DNA of 64,000 nucleotides from Liolophura sinensis. Lineage: Eukaryota > Mollusca > Polyplacophora > Chitonida > Chitonidae. Positions 36,935 through 49,767 of the stretch are shown here, in pieces. The position numbers were made by a program, and so were the translations under genes. The notes under the pieces are model-generated. The model was not told the origin of the DNA and did no database searches. It worked only from the letters and a program-made list of their open reading frames with translations. The stretch lies in the NCBI RefSeq assembly GCF_032854445.1, contig NC_088302.1, forward strand, positions 29,295,979 to 29,359,978, given 5' to 3'. Within the stretch, counting starts at the first letter, position 1. Each line of letters begins with the position of its first letter.

Positions 36935-37290
36935 ATGAAAGACGACCGCTTCGGGAGCGATAGATCCAGGATCAATCCTGGGTCGAGTCACACCTTAGAC
37001 TTTAAAAGAGGAAGTTGTAACTTCCTCGCTTGGCGTTCAGCATGAAGGCGTTAGTGCAATGACTGGTTAACCTGTATCAGTATAATAATGGCTTGGGCGG
37101 GGCAGCTCACTTGCCTTCGGTAATTTGTCTTGGCGAAGCAGCACTAGATAAAAGAGCAGTGGAAATCCGTCCTGCAACAAGGAGGCACATTACATACACC
37201 CTAAGGATTCCTTCATCATCATATGACTGAAAAATTGTTGACTACGACGTTAAACCCCAAGCAATCTCTCACTTACTCACTCACTCACAT
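36935..37290 (+). mobile_element. SINE with CACTCACTCAC end, longest copy
   Basis: The body CCTCGCTTGGCGTTCAGC, GTGCAATGACTGGTTAACC, CCTGCAACAAGGAGGCACAT and GACGTTAAACCCCAAGC ends in tandem CTCA. The same body occurs at 42366-42606 and, inverted, at 42860-43095. The 5' part contains a B-box-like GGGTCGAGTC. CTCA-ended SINEs of this kind are known from molluscs; the family name is not assigned. Confidence 0.82.
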
Positions 37291-37930
37291 TAAAGACCAA
37301 CTTTCAGTGCAATTTATGCATATTTTGAATTTGATTTTGGAGACAAAACTACACTGATTGGACTTTTGCAAACATTTTATAAAGATGTGAAAAGGTATTA
37401 CAGTACATAGGAAATACAACATTATTTACACTACTCAAAACACCTTTTGACCAAATTATGTTTTTCATTCTGCACGGGATGTAGAGCTATATGTATCAAG
37501 CATTTATCAGTGTACTAATGCATGGAAAATATATACATGCAATGCAGCAGTAGGTGCTTGTACTGTACATGGTGTAAACATTTTCTAAAACAGTACTATC
37601 TGGCAGCTAGTATATAGCCATAATAATGCATATGCCTCTTGTATGATGTGGAGAGTCCAATGACAGAAATAGTTTATGTTTCAATTACGACAAGAATAGT
37701 AAGAGCCTGGGAGCTACATGTACAGTGCACGAAATGACCTTTGCAAGCTAGTTCAACGTCCCAGGGCTTGTTAAGTATTAATAAGGTGACATTTGCCACT
37801 TCACCTTGAATACAAGTACATATATAAGACAAATTTGCACCCAATAATAATATTATATCTACATGTGTCACACCTGCAGTTCTATATAGTACTGACTTGA
37901 GTAATTAATTATTCACGGATTCCCTCAATT
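37291..37930. other. Non-coding stretch
   Basis: No gene recognised. Confidence 0.5.
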
Positions 37931-37943
37931 GACCCAAAAAAGA

Positions 37944-38209
37944 TTGATTTGATTGATTGATTGGTGTTTTACGCCGTACTCAAGAATATTTCACTCATAC
38001 GACGGCGGCCAGCATTATGGTGGGTGGAAACCGGGCACAGCCCGGGGGAAACCCACGACCATCCGCAGGTTGCTGACAGACCTTCCCACATACGGCCAGA
38101 GAGGAAGCCAGCATGAGCTGGACTTGAACTCACATCGACCGCATTGGTGAGAGACTCCTGGGTCATTACGCTGCGCTAGCGCGCTAACCAACTGAGCCAC
38201 GGAGGCCCC
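37944..38209 (-). mobile_element. tRNA-derived SINE, full length, with target duplication
   Basis: Main family, minus orientation, with intact A box (CGTGGCTCAGTTGG) and B box region (GAGTTCAAGTCC). Perfect 13-bp flanks GACCCAAAAAAGA lie at 37931-37943 and 38210-38222. It is one of the best preserved copies. Confidence 0.94.
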
Positions 38210-38222
38210 GACCCAAAAAAGA

Positions 38223-38659
38223 ACAAGAGGAGTTAGTCTACATGTGCACATGACATGGATATGACATGACCCTAATTTTCCACTATTATTTTCTACATGA
38301 CATAGGCATGCCATATAACTTTAAACATACTTTTACGTTGTTTTCCAATATTAATGGTTTATGTTTTGAAAGTGCTGTTTTTAAAGTCAATTTTTTGTTT
38401 TTGGACTTTCCGTCGATAAAACCTTGCCTACAATGAAGAATTCATTACATTATGGATTTTGATGATAGTGGATATGAGTGATTTTCATGCACTATTGGCA
38501 CCGTAGCTGATTATATGTATGCAGCTTTACCACTTCAGATGAAATGACAGCAGTGCTCCTCTGGGGATCGAAAGAGTAATCCCAACAAATTCTAAATACA
38601 CTAATACTTCTTCAACATAACTATGCATATAACTTATATGTTTACATAGAAGAAAGATA
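38223..38659. other. Non-coding stretch
   Basis: No gene recognised. Confidence 0.5.
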
Positions 38660-38760
38660 GGAGCTGACTGTTGTCTAGTGGTTGGAAATTGTTTGCCTTT
38701 GAAAGGCTGGTACACTGAGACTACTGGTTCAAAACCAGCTTTGGATGGCTTGGGGATGTA
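38660..38760 (+). mobile_element. tRNA-like head of an unassigned SINE
   Basis: Contains an A-box-like TTGTCTAGTGGTTGG and a B box GGTTCAAAACC at tRNA-like spacing. It cannot be folded into a normal tRNA by eye and lacks clear acceptor pairing, so a SINE head or tRNA fossil is more likely than a tRNA gene. Confidence 0.4.
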
Positions 38761-38875
38761 CATAGTTCACACATAAACATTCCCAGTAAAAACTTGTGTA
38801 ACAACATGAACACATGTATGTGCTACATACATGCAATTTCAACAGTGAAAAAAAACATACTTTTGTTCCATGACG

Positions 38876-39094
38876 GATTGCTGTTTTGACAGAAATGAAC
38901 TACTCTTAATTGCTGTAACTGATCCAGGAGAAGATTGCTGTTTTGACAGAACTGAAACTGTTCTTAATTGCTGTAACTGTTCCAGGAGATGATTGCTGTT
39001 TTGACAGAACCGAAACTGTTCTTAATTGCTGTAACTGTTCCAGGAGAAGATTGCTGTTTTGACAGAACTGAAACTGTTCTTAATTGCTGTAATT
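38876..39094 (+). repeat. Minisatellite, 58 bp x 3.8
   Basis: Units start GATTGCTGTTTTGACAGAA at 38876, 38933, 38991 and 39049 and contain CTTAATTGCTGTAACTG. The first unit is the most diverged. Confidence 0.92.
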
Positions 39095-39509
39095 AGAATC
39101 GGAATCACCTAAAAACTGACTGAGATCAAATGTCGTCTAGTACAGTTTGTTCTACAGAAGTTATATTGATGTAAACATCAGTTTAAATGTGAAATAATCT
39201 TTGTCTACAAATTCATCTATGTTATAGTAAATTCCACATAATCAACTCTGCTCAAAGCGTTAAGAAATCCACAAGTGCAAGTATTTTATAGGTTCTCAGA
39301 GTTATTTTTACCTGTGATACAAAACGAGTGCTTGATTTTGAAATGGAAAGTAAGCTTTTCTTTTCATTCTGGCAACCAATCCCTCGTTTTTTTTTTTTTT
39401 AAATAAATGTTGGAGTATACATGTACTTGTATTCTTTAATAGACATTCTTAACAGAAGGTTGGGGTCTTATGTACTTAAACACATGTACATGTAAATATA
39501 TGTGATCTT
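39095..39509. other. Non-coding stretch
   Basis: No gene recognised. It contains a T run near 39389. Confidence 0.5.
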
Positions 39510-40072
39510 TTAAAGGAGAAGAAATGAAAACATCAATCAAATACTATTGAAAAGTATATGAAAAGACACATGCCATAAAAAATATTCTAATATATACCCC
39601 AAGTTGATAAATTATAAAGTCAACGCCAAAATCCGCTGTGGGCGACTCCATTTTGCCTAAGAACTAGTCCTGAAGTCTTCTGTGTTAAGAGGAAAATTGC
39701 CATCGGAAACCACTGAAGTGCAGTTCGTACATTTCCGGTAGAACTCTTCTTCCCAGAAGGTAGCGAACAGTACAGTTCGTTTTCCGCTTGACGATGGGGA
39801 AACCAGAATGTTGGAGGTAGGTTCTGAGTTTACACAAGCCGGCAGTTTTAACGACTCATTGGCTGAGAGGCAACTCACCCCCAGCATAAATTACAGGGTG
39901 TTGAAGATAGAGGACGGCGATGGACTCAGTGATTTATGCAAGCTGCCATTTTCAGGCTTTACGTGTATGGCAAGGAAAAATTGCAAAATCATGCAGCAGG
40001 CACCACCAGATAGGAAAAAATGTGCTCTTTTCAGCCTATAGTGTCATGTTTTTAAGTTTTCTTCTCCTTTAA
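39510..40072 (-). mobile_element. MITE with TTAA target site, copy B (inverted relative to A)
   Basis: Flanked by TTAA on both sides, with inverted termini AGGAGAAGAAA and CTTCTCCT. Over its whole length it is the reverse complement of copy A (454-1008). It has an extra piece of about 30 bp (39690-39720) and many substitutions outside the conserved core. The frames on both strands (39657-39887, 39808-40041) fall within the element and do not match copy A, so they are not genes. Confidence 0.82.
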
Positions 40073-41585
40073 ATTCAGAAAAAACAATATCATTTATTGA
40101 CCGTAAAACAGTCAACAAAATAAACACAATTAATGCTCTTTCTCTCTTTCAGAAATGACCTTGGTTTATGACCTTGTCCAAGAAAATGTTCCTTTTCCCA
40201 CTTGATCTCTGGTGACTACACACCATGTGCTCTATTTCTCAACAATTAATACCCAGGGAGTTGAGAGACTCCTCCCAAATCAGTCAGGATAATGGCATTT
40301 CTCTGTGGCCATAATCTACCTCACAGATGTAGCTGTACATATCCAGATGGTCAGTATGGTCAGGGTGAAGGGCTGAACAGCCAGCCCTGTGTAGGTGGCA
40401 ATAGCCAGACTGCTGGTCAATTCATTTAACTCATAGACACAATTAAGCTAGGTCAGTCAATCCCATAAAGCTTCACATCAAACAATAACCTTCAACCAGT
40501 TCCTAGCTAGCCTTGACAGATGTTGACTTAAACATTTCATATATACCACACACTGCTCATTTCTCCTGCCCACAGATACACCATACCTACATGGCCATCA
40601 CAATAACTGTTACCTACTTTACTGTATTTATACACAACAGTAGTGCCTTGAAAGGATTTTAATGTCCACTAGTTGTTTGCTACCTGAGCTAATGGACTAA
40701 CAAACTAATAAACACCATCAAGTATCCCCATCTGTAAATTATACAGATATTGTTACACATGTGAACATATGGATTGGAAACCATGACCAAAATGCGCTAA
40801 GCCTAAGACCTTCATGTAAGCTTATTCAAATCAAATATTTTCCTGCTCATGAAGACTTTAATACGCAAGTAATATATCCGATATCTCCTGTGAAAAAAGT
40901 TATGATTTACTTCAAATGCAAATATGAAAAATTGACATAAAACTCTGATAATCACCAATCTACACAAATTTTTCACATTCACATACAGTAGGACTTATAC
41001 ACTTTTCTTTTAGCTCAAAGCTATACTTTACAAACATTTGGGCTTCTGGAATGAAACCAAACTTCTAGATATCATGATAATGTACTGTTATATTTTTTAA
41101 AGCTGAGTGCACAATATTTTCCCAACCTTGCTAACGTCATCTTTGGAGTAGCTACTCCCAATTCTTGCATGCACATTTCCGGATATGACATTCATGTAAC
41201 ATCCTTTAGTGACCTGATGTCAATCTGTCGATTTTAAATAAAATGGGGAGGTATATACAAAATAAAGAGACCTAACTAAACAGGATTAGATTTAAAATCT
41301 TTCAAGAGTGGGCTTGGGTCTCAACTATCACAAAAACAAAAGCTGCCATTAGTATGATCTAACATGAATACTGTCACGACAAAAGACAGGCATGCTGCCC
41401 TATCATATATGTCTTAAATCGAGGAAGCGATTTTACACTTGAATGTTGATTATCCTTTGAAAATCCTGTAAAACCTGAGAATCGAACAAAATAAAACAGT
41501 GTATTTTCAATTTTATTCTTGTTCCATTCTTGGATTTTTAATGGTGATTAGTCAATAAATCACAGAATAAAACTGGTGTTGCGTT
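40073..41585. other. Non-coding stretch
   Basis: No gene or repeat recognised. Confidence 0.5.
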
Positions 41586-41850
41586 ATGCAACACTGGGTC
41601 TTGGTTCTCCTAGCTGTTGCCCGTCTTGGTTCTCCTGGCTGTTGCCTGACTTGGTTCTCCTGGCTGTCGCCTGTCTTGGTTCTCCTGTCTTGGTCTTCTG
41701 GCTATTGCCTGTCTTGATTCTCCTGGCTTTTGCTAGTCTTGCTTCTCCTGGCTGTTGCCAGTCTTGGTTCTCCTGGCTGCTGCCAAACTTGGTTCTCCTG
41801 GTTGTTGCCTGTCTTAGTTCTCCTGGCTGTTGCCTGCCTTGCTTCCTGAT
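41586..41850 (+). repeat. Minisatellite, about 25 bp x 10, degenerate
   Basis: Variants of TTGGTTCTCCTGGCTGTTGCC follow one another with units of about 24-27 bp. Long frames on both strands (119 and 126 codons) result from the repeat having few stops. The repeated peptide changes frame along the array, so it is not a coding repeat. Confidence 0.85.
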
Positions 41851-42365
41851 AGCTATAGACACTACAATAGGGAGAGCAGGCACCCCAAGCTCCCACTGGT
41901 CAGACCTGCCCGACTTCAATACTAATTGGACATAGATGGATTCTAAGATGAACAATGTCCACACTCAGGCAGATTCATCTTATCCCAGCACAGAATTTAA
42001 CTAATGAAGTGTGGATTGGGTCACGGATGAGTTCATCTATTCATCAGCACATTAGGACAATAGTCAGCCAAGATGTGGATCTGTAATTTAGTACAATAAC
42101 ACACTAGTTCCATTCAGCACAGAGCTAGCAGCAGTGCCATGGCATTCTAGAAATGCATCATACTGTGCCCTGACATAACGACACACCCTAAATCCTCGAC
42201 AAATACAACCGGCAAAGTAAGAATTCTACATTTTGAAGGTTATCATATATATATATATATGATTGCCAAAATATGCAATATTATGCCTGTGGATGAATTT
42301 GCTGGGAACTAATATTATTTAAGAATAACACAACGGTTGCTGACTGAATTCATTTAAGCCTTTCA
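41851..42365. other. Non-coding stretch
   Basis: No gene seen. A short (TA)n run lies at 42247-42260. Confidence 0.5.
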
Positions 42366-42606
42366 ACTATGGCTTAAGAGAGGACGTTCTAACTCCCTCG
42401 CTTGGCATTCAGCATTAATACGATAGTGTAATGAATGGTTGACCCGTATCAGTATAATGATATGTGCGTGGCGGCTTACCTGCCTTCGATACCATCACTA
42501 GATAAAACAGTGGCGGAAATCCATCCTGCAACAAGGAGGCACATTACACGTACAAGCACTCTAAGGACTCCTTCGTCGTCATATGATTGAAAAATACACT
42601 CACTCA
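42366..42606 (+). mobile_element. CTCA-ended SINE, 5' truncated
   Basis: Same body as 36935-37290 from the GAGGACGTTCTAACTCC part to CACTCACTCA, without the tRNA-like head. Confidence 0.8.
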
Positions 42607-42764
42607 AATATGGCATTACCACTTTGTTGATTCATTCCAAAGCTTATCAATGCCAATTTACTGTTTTTAAGACACATTCAAACATTCCCATTAATTTCAG
42701 GATCAAAAGAACAAAATGTCATCATAATGATGAATTTATTGTTTGGTTACTGTTTACTCGTGAA

Positions 42765-42859
42765 TTTGTCACTAATGTACAACTGCAATCAGTTTTATGA
42801 ATGGGACTAAGAAACTAGGAGAGTCTGAGGTAAACCACCAATCTATGGCAGGTTACTGG
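42765..42859 (-). mobile_element. SINE fragment interrupted by another SINE
   Basis: Order TACAACTGCAATCAGTTTTATG, GGTAAACCACCAAT, GGCAGGTTACTGG matches the 3' body of the elements at 8994-9353 and 55595-55800. The match stops where the CTCA-ended SINE begins. Confidence 0.5.
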
Positions 42860-43095
42860 TGAGTGAGTGATTGGGGTTTACCGTTGTACTTAATAATTTT
42901 TCAGTCATATGACGACAAAGGAATCCTTAGGGTGTATGTAATGTGCCTCCTTGTTGCAGGGCGGATTTCCACCTCTCTTTTATCTAGTGGTGCTTCACTG
43001 AGACGCCTTACTGAAGGCAAGTAAGCCACCCCGCCCGCGCCATTATAATGATACGGATAAACCAGTCGTTGCACTAACCCCTTCATGCTGAACTT
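42860..43095 (-). mobile_element. CTCA-ended SINE, inverted, nested
   Basis: Reverse complement of the 36935-37290 body, starting with GAGTGAGTGA. It sits directly against the SINE fragment at 42765-42859, implying insertion into an older element. The 105-codon minus frame here (42901-43218) is a by-product of the SINE. Confidence 0.8.
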
Positions 43096-43610
43096 TCCCA
43101 CATGTGACATATTGACACACACACCATACTGGTGCAAGACAAGTGATCTCAACAAGTAACGACTAATTACACTGTGCAAATGGCCACGTGAACCACTTAC
43201 TGCCACCAATGTCACCACAAAAACTGTGACATGGAGGCTTGAACAATCACAGTCTATATGCTACTAACAAGTTATGTGTCGACAGAATTTATGGCTGAAA
43301 CAACAACGAACTTGCCAATTAATTCTAACTAAATATGCTTTCAAAAATCTGCATCTCACCAAGATCTTAAAAGTTATCCCTTGAGCTAACACCTGTCACT
43401 GCTTGATGAAAATTAAAGAATATGGTTATTTGCAAAAATTCTTCCATTTGTTGCAAAAAAAAACCCAACAGCATGGAATGGGTTTGTGAGATACTGAATT
43501 TACAAATTACCACATTTACATTAGAGCTCTGTTGTGACATCACTTATGGAAGGCAATGTTCTGTTTGTTGCTACATGTTGTCTGTTTGTCTATTCAATGA
43601 CCTAGTATGT
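43096..43610. other. Non-coding stretch
   Basis: No gene recognised. Confidence 0.5.
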
Positions 43611-43928
43611 ATGCCATTTACATTCCTGAGAAATAATGTGGATTTTAAGTCTTCTGCTACAGCAGTTTTTTTTGTATGCCATTTACATTCCTGAGAAATA
43701 ATGTGGATTTTAAGTCTTCTGCTACAGCAGTTTTTTTTGTATGCCATTTACATTCCTGAGAAATAATGTGGATTTTAAGTCTTCTGCTACAGCAGTTTTT
43801 TTTGTATGCCATTTACATTCCTGAGAAATAATGTGGATTTTAAGTCTTCTGCTACAGCAGTTTTTTTTGTATGCCATTTACATTCCTGAGAAATAATGTG
43901 GTTTTTAAGTCTTCTGCTACAGCAGTTA
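43611..43928 (+). repeat. Minisatellite, 65 bp x 4.9, nearly identical units
   Basis: Units start ATGCCATTTACATTCCTGAG at 43611, 43676, 43741, 43806 and 43871. Only one base (GGATTTT to GGTTTTT) was seen to differ, in the last unit. The array is very young, and its period is not a multiple of three. Confidence 0.95.
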
Positions 43929-46738
43929 TTTTTTTATTTTTATTTTTTTTTTTGTCAAACATGAGGGATAGAGGATGGAAGCAACAACAAGTCTTTGCAT
44001 GATGTAAGACTCAAAATATGCCCCAAAAGATGAAAAACTAGCTCCACAGGAACTATATTTCCTTTATGTAAACCATTCATTACAAATACCTCACCATTCA
44101 CATGTTCTGCCATATACACCTGTATATATACTGTACACAAAACCATGTTTTGATGATCGATTGACTGAGTGATATTGGATGTCATTCTTAGGACTTTTCA
44201 TTTATGTGACTGTATATTGTGACATTTAAAGCACTTGGTTTGTGCTTTGTACATGTGTGTGGGGGGTTTCAGCCGGCCGGTGAGGCGGGACGGGGGTAGG
44301 TTAAATGGGCCGTCTCCCACTACCCTGTATACATGTACATGTAACTGTTTCTATGTATTCTTTTGTTTTTGTTTGTGAGGATCTTGGGGAAGAAAAAAAA
44401 TTTTAATAGTCAATAAAACTGTCCATCTTAAGAACAGTAAAAAACATATCATGCCTGACTTAAACAGAATATCAAAAATGTTCTGAAGATTCTTCAAGCT
44501 TCAAATATATATGTGGCTGCAATGACATTTGCATTGGCTGATCAATACCAACATCTATTTTAAAATATTTATAAGCTACCAACAACGCAAGCATTACATC
44601 AGATGTAAAGCTGGTGTTTCCAGGAAGACAGTCATACAGTGCTGATCAATTAATGCAAAGATCGTGTTTCTTTGCACTTCAATGTTTAGCATGCCAACAG
44701 CTTAAACACTGTGTATGTAGAAGGGTAGTACTTCTCACTGCTACTCAGAACATGACAATGCAGTTTAAGGATTGGTACCCATTAAAAAAATTTGTTAGCA
44801 TAAAACAAATTCAGCTGAAGGTGGATTCTGACTTCTGAGAAAAGACAGACATTGTGCAGGTAATATACAGTAGTGTAACTTCAAACACAAAAACTTCATT
44901 ATGACTCAATATTTCAGCATCAGTGAAGCTACTGGGCAAATAATGTACCTATGAGAGATTCTTAATCGTACCAGTATGCAATTATCTCCACACGCTTGGT
45001 GCATGTACATGTCTACAATGTGTGCTAATATTATCAATAAAAGCAATGAAAAAGAGAAATGTAAGGAGGCTGCCACTTAGCTGCCTCACCACTGAAAACG
45101 TTATCTGAAAACACATGTAGTTTATCTTGCTTTTCTCACATAAAAAGACAAAATTTTATTACATAACGTAGGCTTTATCACTGTTATTGATAGTGTTTTG
45201 TCCACTGATATCATACTGGACTCACTTTCAAAAACTTTGTCAATCAATTTTTTTGCTGCCTTTTATGGCGCTATATTGTAAACCCAAACAACACAATAAT
45301 GAAAAAATTAGGACAACATCTGAAAGTTGTCCTGGACTTTTTTTCTGCTTTTATACTGATTCATACTGGAATATATGTGATTTTGTTTAGAGATAAAATA
45401 AGCTAAAACATTCCAACACAACCTACTGATAAAATCTGACAAAATATAATTTAAAAAAAACGTGAATTTAAAGACTGGGTTTTCATACTATACATGTACA
45501 TTGGTTGCTAGGTAACAGTGAAATCAGTATCACGGGTACCTAGTTCATCCCCCCCCAACACCCCCCAAAAAACCCTCAATTACATGTATATGCTTTCAGA
45601 CAACATATAATATGTGCATACACAGGTACATGTGCATTGTAGCTGAAGACGAAAAGGCTGCCAATAACTATATCAATCTATCATAATCAATGTTATACAG
45701 CTTTCAACAGATGAGTGAGATGAATATATATATATATCTTCGTTAATACCAGTATCTTAATCATCAGTGACAATTTGGCCCCTGAAGTTGAGGGTTGGTT
45801 ATTATCTGTGACAAGAAAGTGAGAATGTCAGGGAATTGATATCATCACAGTGTCAATCCCTGGACTAGATATGAGCCAGACCAGATCATCAAACACATAT
45901 ACAACGTAGCTTACAAGCACAATTTAGACACTTAATGCACCTCTTGCATTATTTAATCTCACAAATGGATATCAGCTGCGATGCTTTGTCAGCTGTGCTA
46001 AACAAACCCTGAGGCTATATAAGCCCATGTGGTGACAAGACTCATGCTGGATCAGAAGCTGGTGTTGCTAAGCCTCTGGGGACAAGATGACTTTGTGAGT
46101 ATCATCTGTGCTACCCCCAAACAACCTGCAGATTCAATGCACATGCGGATGACATCAAGTTTGATATGCCAACCATCTGTACCTGTATTAACTGATGCTG
46201 CAGTGCACCTGCTTCTAAATGTTCACAAGTATAATGCTGAGAGCCTTTAGATACCTTAGACCTGGCAATGAAGACACTAATATGAAATAACTACACATCA
46301 ACATAATTTGGATACCAATATTTGAACAGTACGAGCACATTTATGCCACCCTACTGTGTCTCGTGACACATTTTGGTAAAATTCTGATTGAATCACATGC
46401 GATTTACAATCTAGGGTTAAATATCTATTCACCCATTCAAGTGGAGGAAAAAATAGAAAATTAGTGCTATTCGGCTTTCAGCGCTTAATATCTGGGAGAC
46501 ACATGTAGGAAAACCAGAAATCTGATCACCCTAATCACACCAGATGGCTTCAAAAAGGGCTATATCTATTTGAACATCCTATTTCGCATTTCTTGCTACC
46601 CAAAACCCCACCCAACCCACACAAAAACGCCTTGAATTTACATGTAACATATCTGCCTTTGAAACAGTGGCAGGTTCCATTAAATACTGGACACGCTTCA
46701 TTTTAGCATCTTTTAGTAAACGATGTTGCCGGAGAATG
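43929..46738. other. Non-coding stretch
   Basis: No gene supported. Contains T- and C-rich homopolymers (43927-43952, 45549-45576) and a GC-richer patch at about 44260-44310 (GGCCGGTGAGGCGGGACGGG) without a frame. Confidence 0.45.
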
Positions 46739-47010
46739 TATTTATTTATTTATTTATTTATTTATTTCACTTGATTTGTGTTTAACATGGAAAGCAAAAA
46801 CACTTCAATTCTGAGCAGCAACCAAGTTTATCGTGTGTATGAGTGGAAGACACGATAGTGGACAGAGTGAATAAATCCCTTCCCTTTGTCAGCTACGTGC
46901 CACACCTCATGACCCCCAAGCCTCCAGCAAGACTTGAACTAAATCTCCGATATCTCATTGGTCACTTGCAGCAAAAACAATGCTTTTAGTCATGCAGCCA
47001 GGCCAGACCA
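46739..47010 (-). mobile_element. Degenerate tRNA-headed SINE
   Basis: Starts with seven TTTA units (tail on the minus strand). Ends with a tRNA-like head: GGCTGCATGACTAAAAGC as a weak A box and AGTTCAAGTCTTG as B box. No target duplication seen. Confidence 0.5.
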
Positions 47011-47684
47011 AAGTGTGATTCCAACCACTACGATGATCTACCACAAATAGCAATTAATTTTATCAAAATGTACAAGAAATTGATACACACACATTGAAAT
47101 TCATGGCTGCTAGGTTGCAGCAAAATGAGTATTATATCATCACATGTGATATATGATTTCTACACTTATTAATGTGGTCCATATTGTACATTTACATTAT
47201 CTGTGTATGTTACATATACATGTACAGTAAATACATATATATATATATATATATCACAGCTGTACCTAATGAAACATATGAGTGTATTAAGAATAAGACA
47301 AAAGACCTTACCTGCCGTCCCTATAAGCCGTGCTTTCTTCACTGTAAAGAACAAAACAGAAATGTTAATTAGATTAACTGAAAAAAGGAATCAATATCAC
47401 CTGGATCAAATGACAGATACTTATAAAACATACAATAATGCAAATTAAATAGTCTACATTTTTTACATTACTGGTACTGAAATGGCCCCCACATTGATTT
47501 TGATATTCGCTTGGTTACATCACAATGGTGTCCCTGAAATGCCAGACACCAGACAGGACACCCTATGCAGTCCCAGAATACTGACACCACATAGGACAAC
47601 CATGCTGTTACAGTGTACAGTCAATTGATGATCAGTACTTGGACTAGCTATCAATAGCTGAGGTCGAAATGAAGAGTATACCAG
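47011..47684. other. Non-coding stretch with a short TA run
   Basis: A (TA)n run lies at 47235-47253. No gene recognised. Confidence 0.5.
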
Positions 47685-47694
47685 GATGGACTAT

Positions 47695-47850
47695 ATTTAT
47701 TTACTTATTTGATTGGTGTTTCACGCCGTACTCAAGAATATTTCACTTATACGACGGTAACCAGCATTATGGTGGGAGGAAACCGGTTAGAGCCCGGGGG
47801 AAACCCATAATCATCCTCAGGTTGCTGGCAGACCTTCCCACGTACGGCAC
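47695..47850 (-). mobile_element. 5'-truncated main-family SINE with target duplication
   Basis: Tail and body of the main SINE up to CCTTCCCACGTACGGC, then nothing of the tRNA head. GATGGACTAT occurs on both sides (47685-47694 and 47851-47860), so truncation happened at insertion, as expected from incomplete reverse transcription. Confidence 0.88.
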
Positions 47851-47860
47851 GATGGACTAT

Positions 47861-49754
47861 GGAGTCAATGTTACCCTAGACCTGAATCCACACTGAACTA
47901 TAACCAGAATTATGAGGTAGAAACGGTCATCACAGTGCTGTTTAGTCTAAACTGCTTGGTCTCCCACATTTTACAAGCAAGCTGTTCATTATATCACAAA
48001 TACATGTAAAATCTTTCTGAAATCCAAAACACTCCACTATTGTGGGGTAATTTGGGGGGGGCAATTTTATGTAAATGACCATATAAACTTCATAACTATA
48101 GTTGTGAATAACCATTTTTCAAGCATTGTTTCTTGTTGTTTCCCCTTTTTATTTTGCCTTGTAAACAAAATACAAGTAAAAAAGGTACATGCATAATAAA
48201 CTGGACTGGGCTAAAACCCAGACAAAACATCCATGTATTTCTTTCGAGAAGCATGAAAGCCTACCTTGCTCATAAAAATTTCATTAATACAAAACTGGTA
48301 TATCAATTATTCATGATTGTTTCATCTGATGTTTTTATCCATATATCTATAACCATAGGCTTACCTTATTATAGAATCACACATCACATGGAGAAAGATA
48401 CCTTTCATATATTTTAACAAAACAGATTTCCCTTCACAGTATAAAACCTTGGCAACATTAAAGCGAGATAAATGCACTTCAAATATTCTCCTGGCCAGCC
48501 AATATAGCTTAATTTTGCACTGACATAAAACGAATAGCAAATACCTTTATTCCTAACCACATACAATCATTCACAGAAGTTAGATTTGTTTGAACTATGC
48601 AGTTTCCAATATTCCTCAAGCTTACAGAGTGATTGACAGAAAGACAGAACAACTGACAAACAGAGTTGCTGAGAAATAGTTTCAACAAAAAAAAAGTAAA
48701 TAATTACATAAACAAATACATGTAAATGTATATGATGAGGATGCATAGCATTATAAAGACAGACACCCCTCCACAGTATTGTGCAGCTGTAATTACATGT
48801 CAGAGTGACTGCGCAGTGGCTTACATGATACCATACCCAATACAATATGTATCACAACTCTGCGTGCACCGATAATCAAAGGTACATATATCTATATGGT
48901 ATAGATAGGCAGATGGTAAGAAGATGAATAATAGAGTACGTCTCCTTGTGGGCAAGGAACAAAGGATCGACCCTTATCAAGCCACAATTATGACTGACAG
49001 GCTCAGCTGATAGCAGACACTAGTGTTTCAGGAACATGTATATCACGACAACTTTAATTCTAAAACTTGTAATTGATCCAAAATATTTGTGTTCCATATG
49101 ACCAAAAGTTTAAATATAAGATATAAAATATATAAATATATATATGAAATATATGTTTCAGTGATTAAACCATTCTTCAAAACACTGCCAACATCTGATT
49201 TCATGTATTAAAATTATTATGATGACTTTATCATGATTATATTATAATTTTTTTTATTTTATTATGATTTTAAAATTATGATGATGACATTATTATGATG
49301 ACTGTTCTAATATGTTAAACTATGTGCACACTGACAATGGTCTTAAACTTTAGCATGTTGAGTGATCATGTGTTTCTAAACCTGTCCAAAATGGTGCTGT
49401 CACTTCGCAATTCCTCCGAGGTCATTAACAAAGCTGATATTTGCAAATTATTTAATAGCTACTGGTATAATTACTTAACTAAGCTGCATGTTCAAGGTTA
49501 AAGTGGAGCGGGTGAAAGGCCACAACACAGACATGGCAGAATACTGACATCATTGATTATATATGTATACAGCAGCCATCTTTGAAAAAAAAAATTAGAT
49601 TTGCCTGTAGGAGACACGTGTACGCAAAACTTCACCTCAATCTGTACACGAAGTACTGAAGCTGTGAATTTGGTAATTAACGTTAATTAATATGCCCACA
49701 GAGCATCTCCCTATATTGTTTACACTCTATATGACACCAAAAACTTAACAATAA
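47861..49754. other. Non-coding stretch
   Basis: No gene supported. AT-rich with ATTATGATGAC-type words at 49215-49305. Confidence 0.5.
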
Positions 49755-49767
49755 CCAGCATGAAGAA

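Noticed and set aside
38660-38760. Possible tRNA gene
   Set aside because: A- and B-box-like words are present but no convincing cloverleaf or acceptor stem. Treated as a SINE head.
41576-41964. 119- and 126-codon frames with Leu/Ser or Gln/Arg-rich repeats
   Set aside because: They lie on a degenerate 25-bp minisatellite whose unit is not a multiple of three, so the repeated peptide drifts between frames.
43422-43694. 90-codon plus frame entering the 65-bp array
   Set aside because: No domain, and it stops inside a non-coding tandem repeat.
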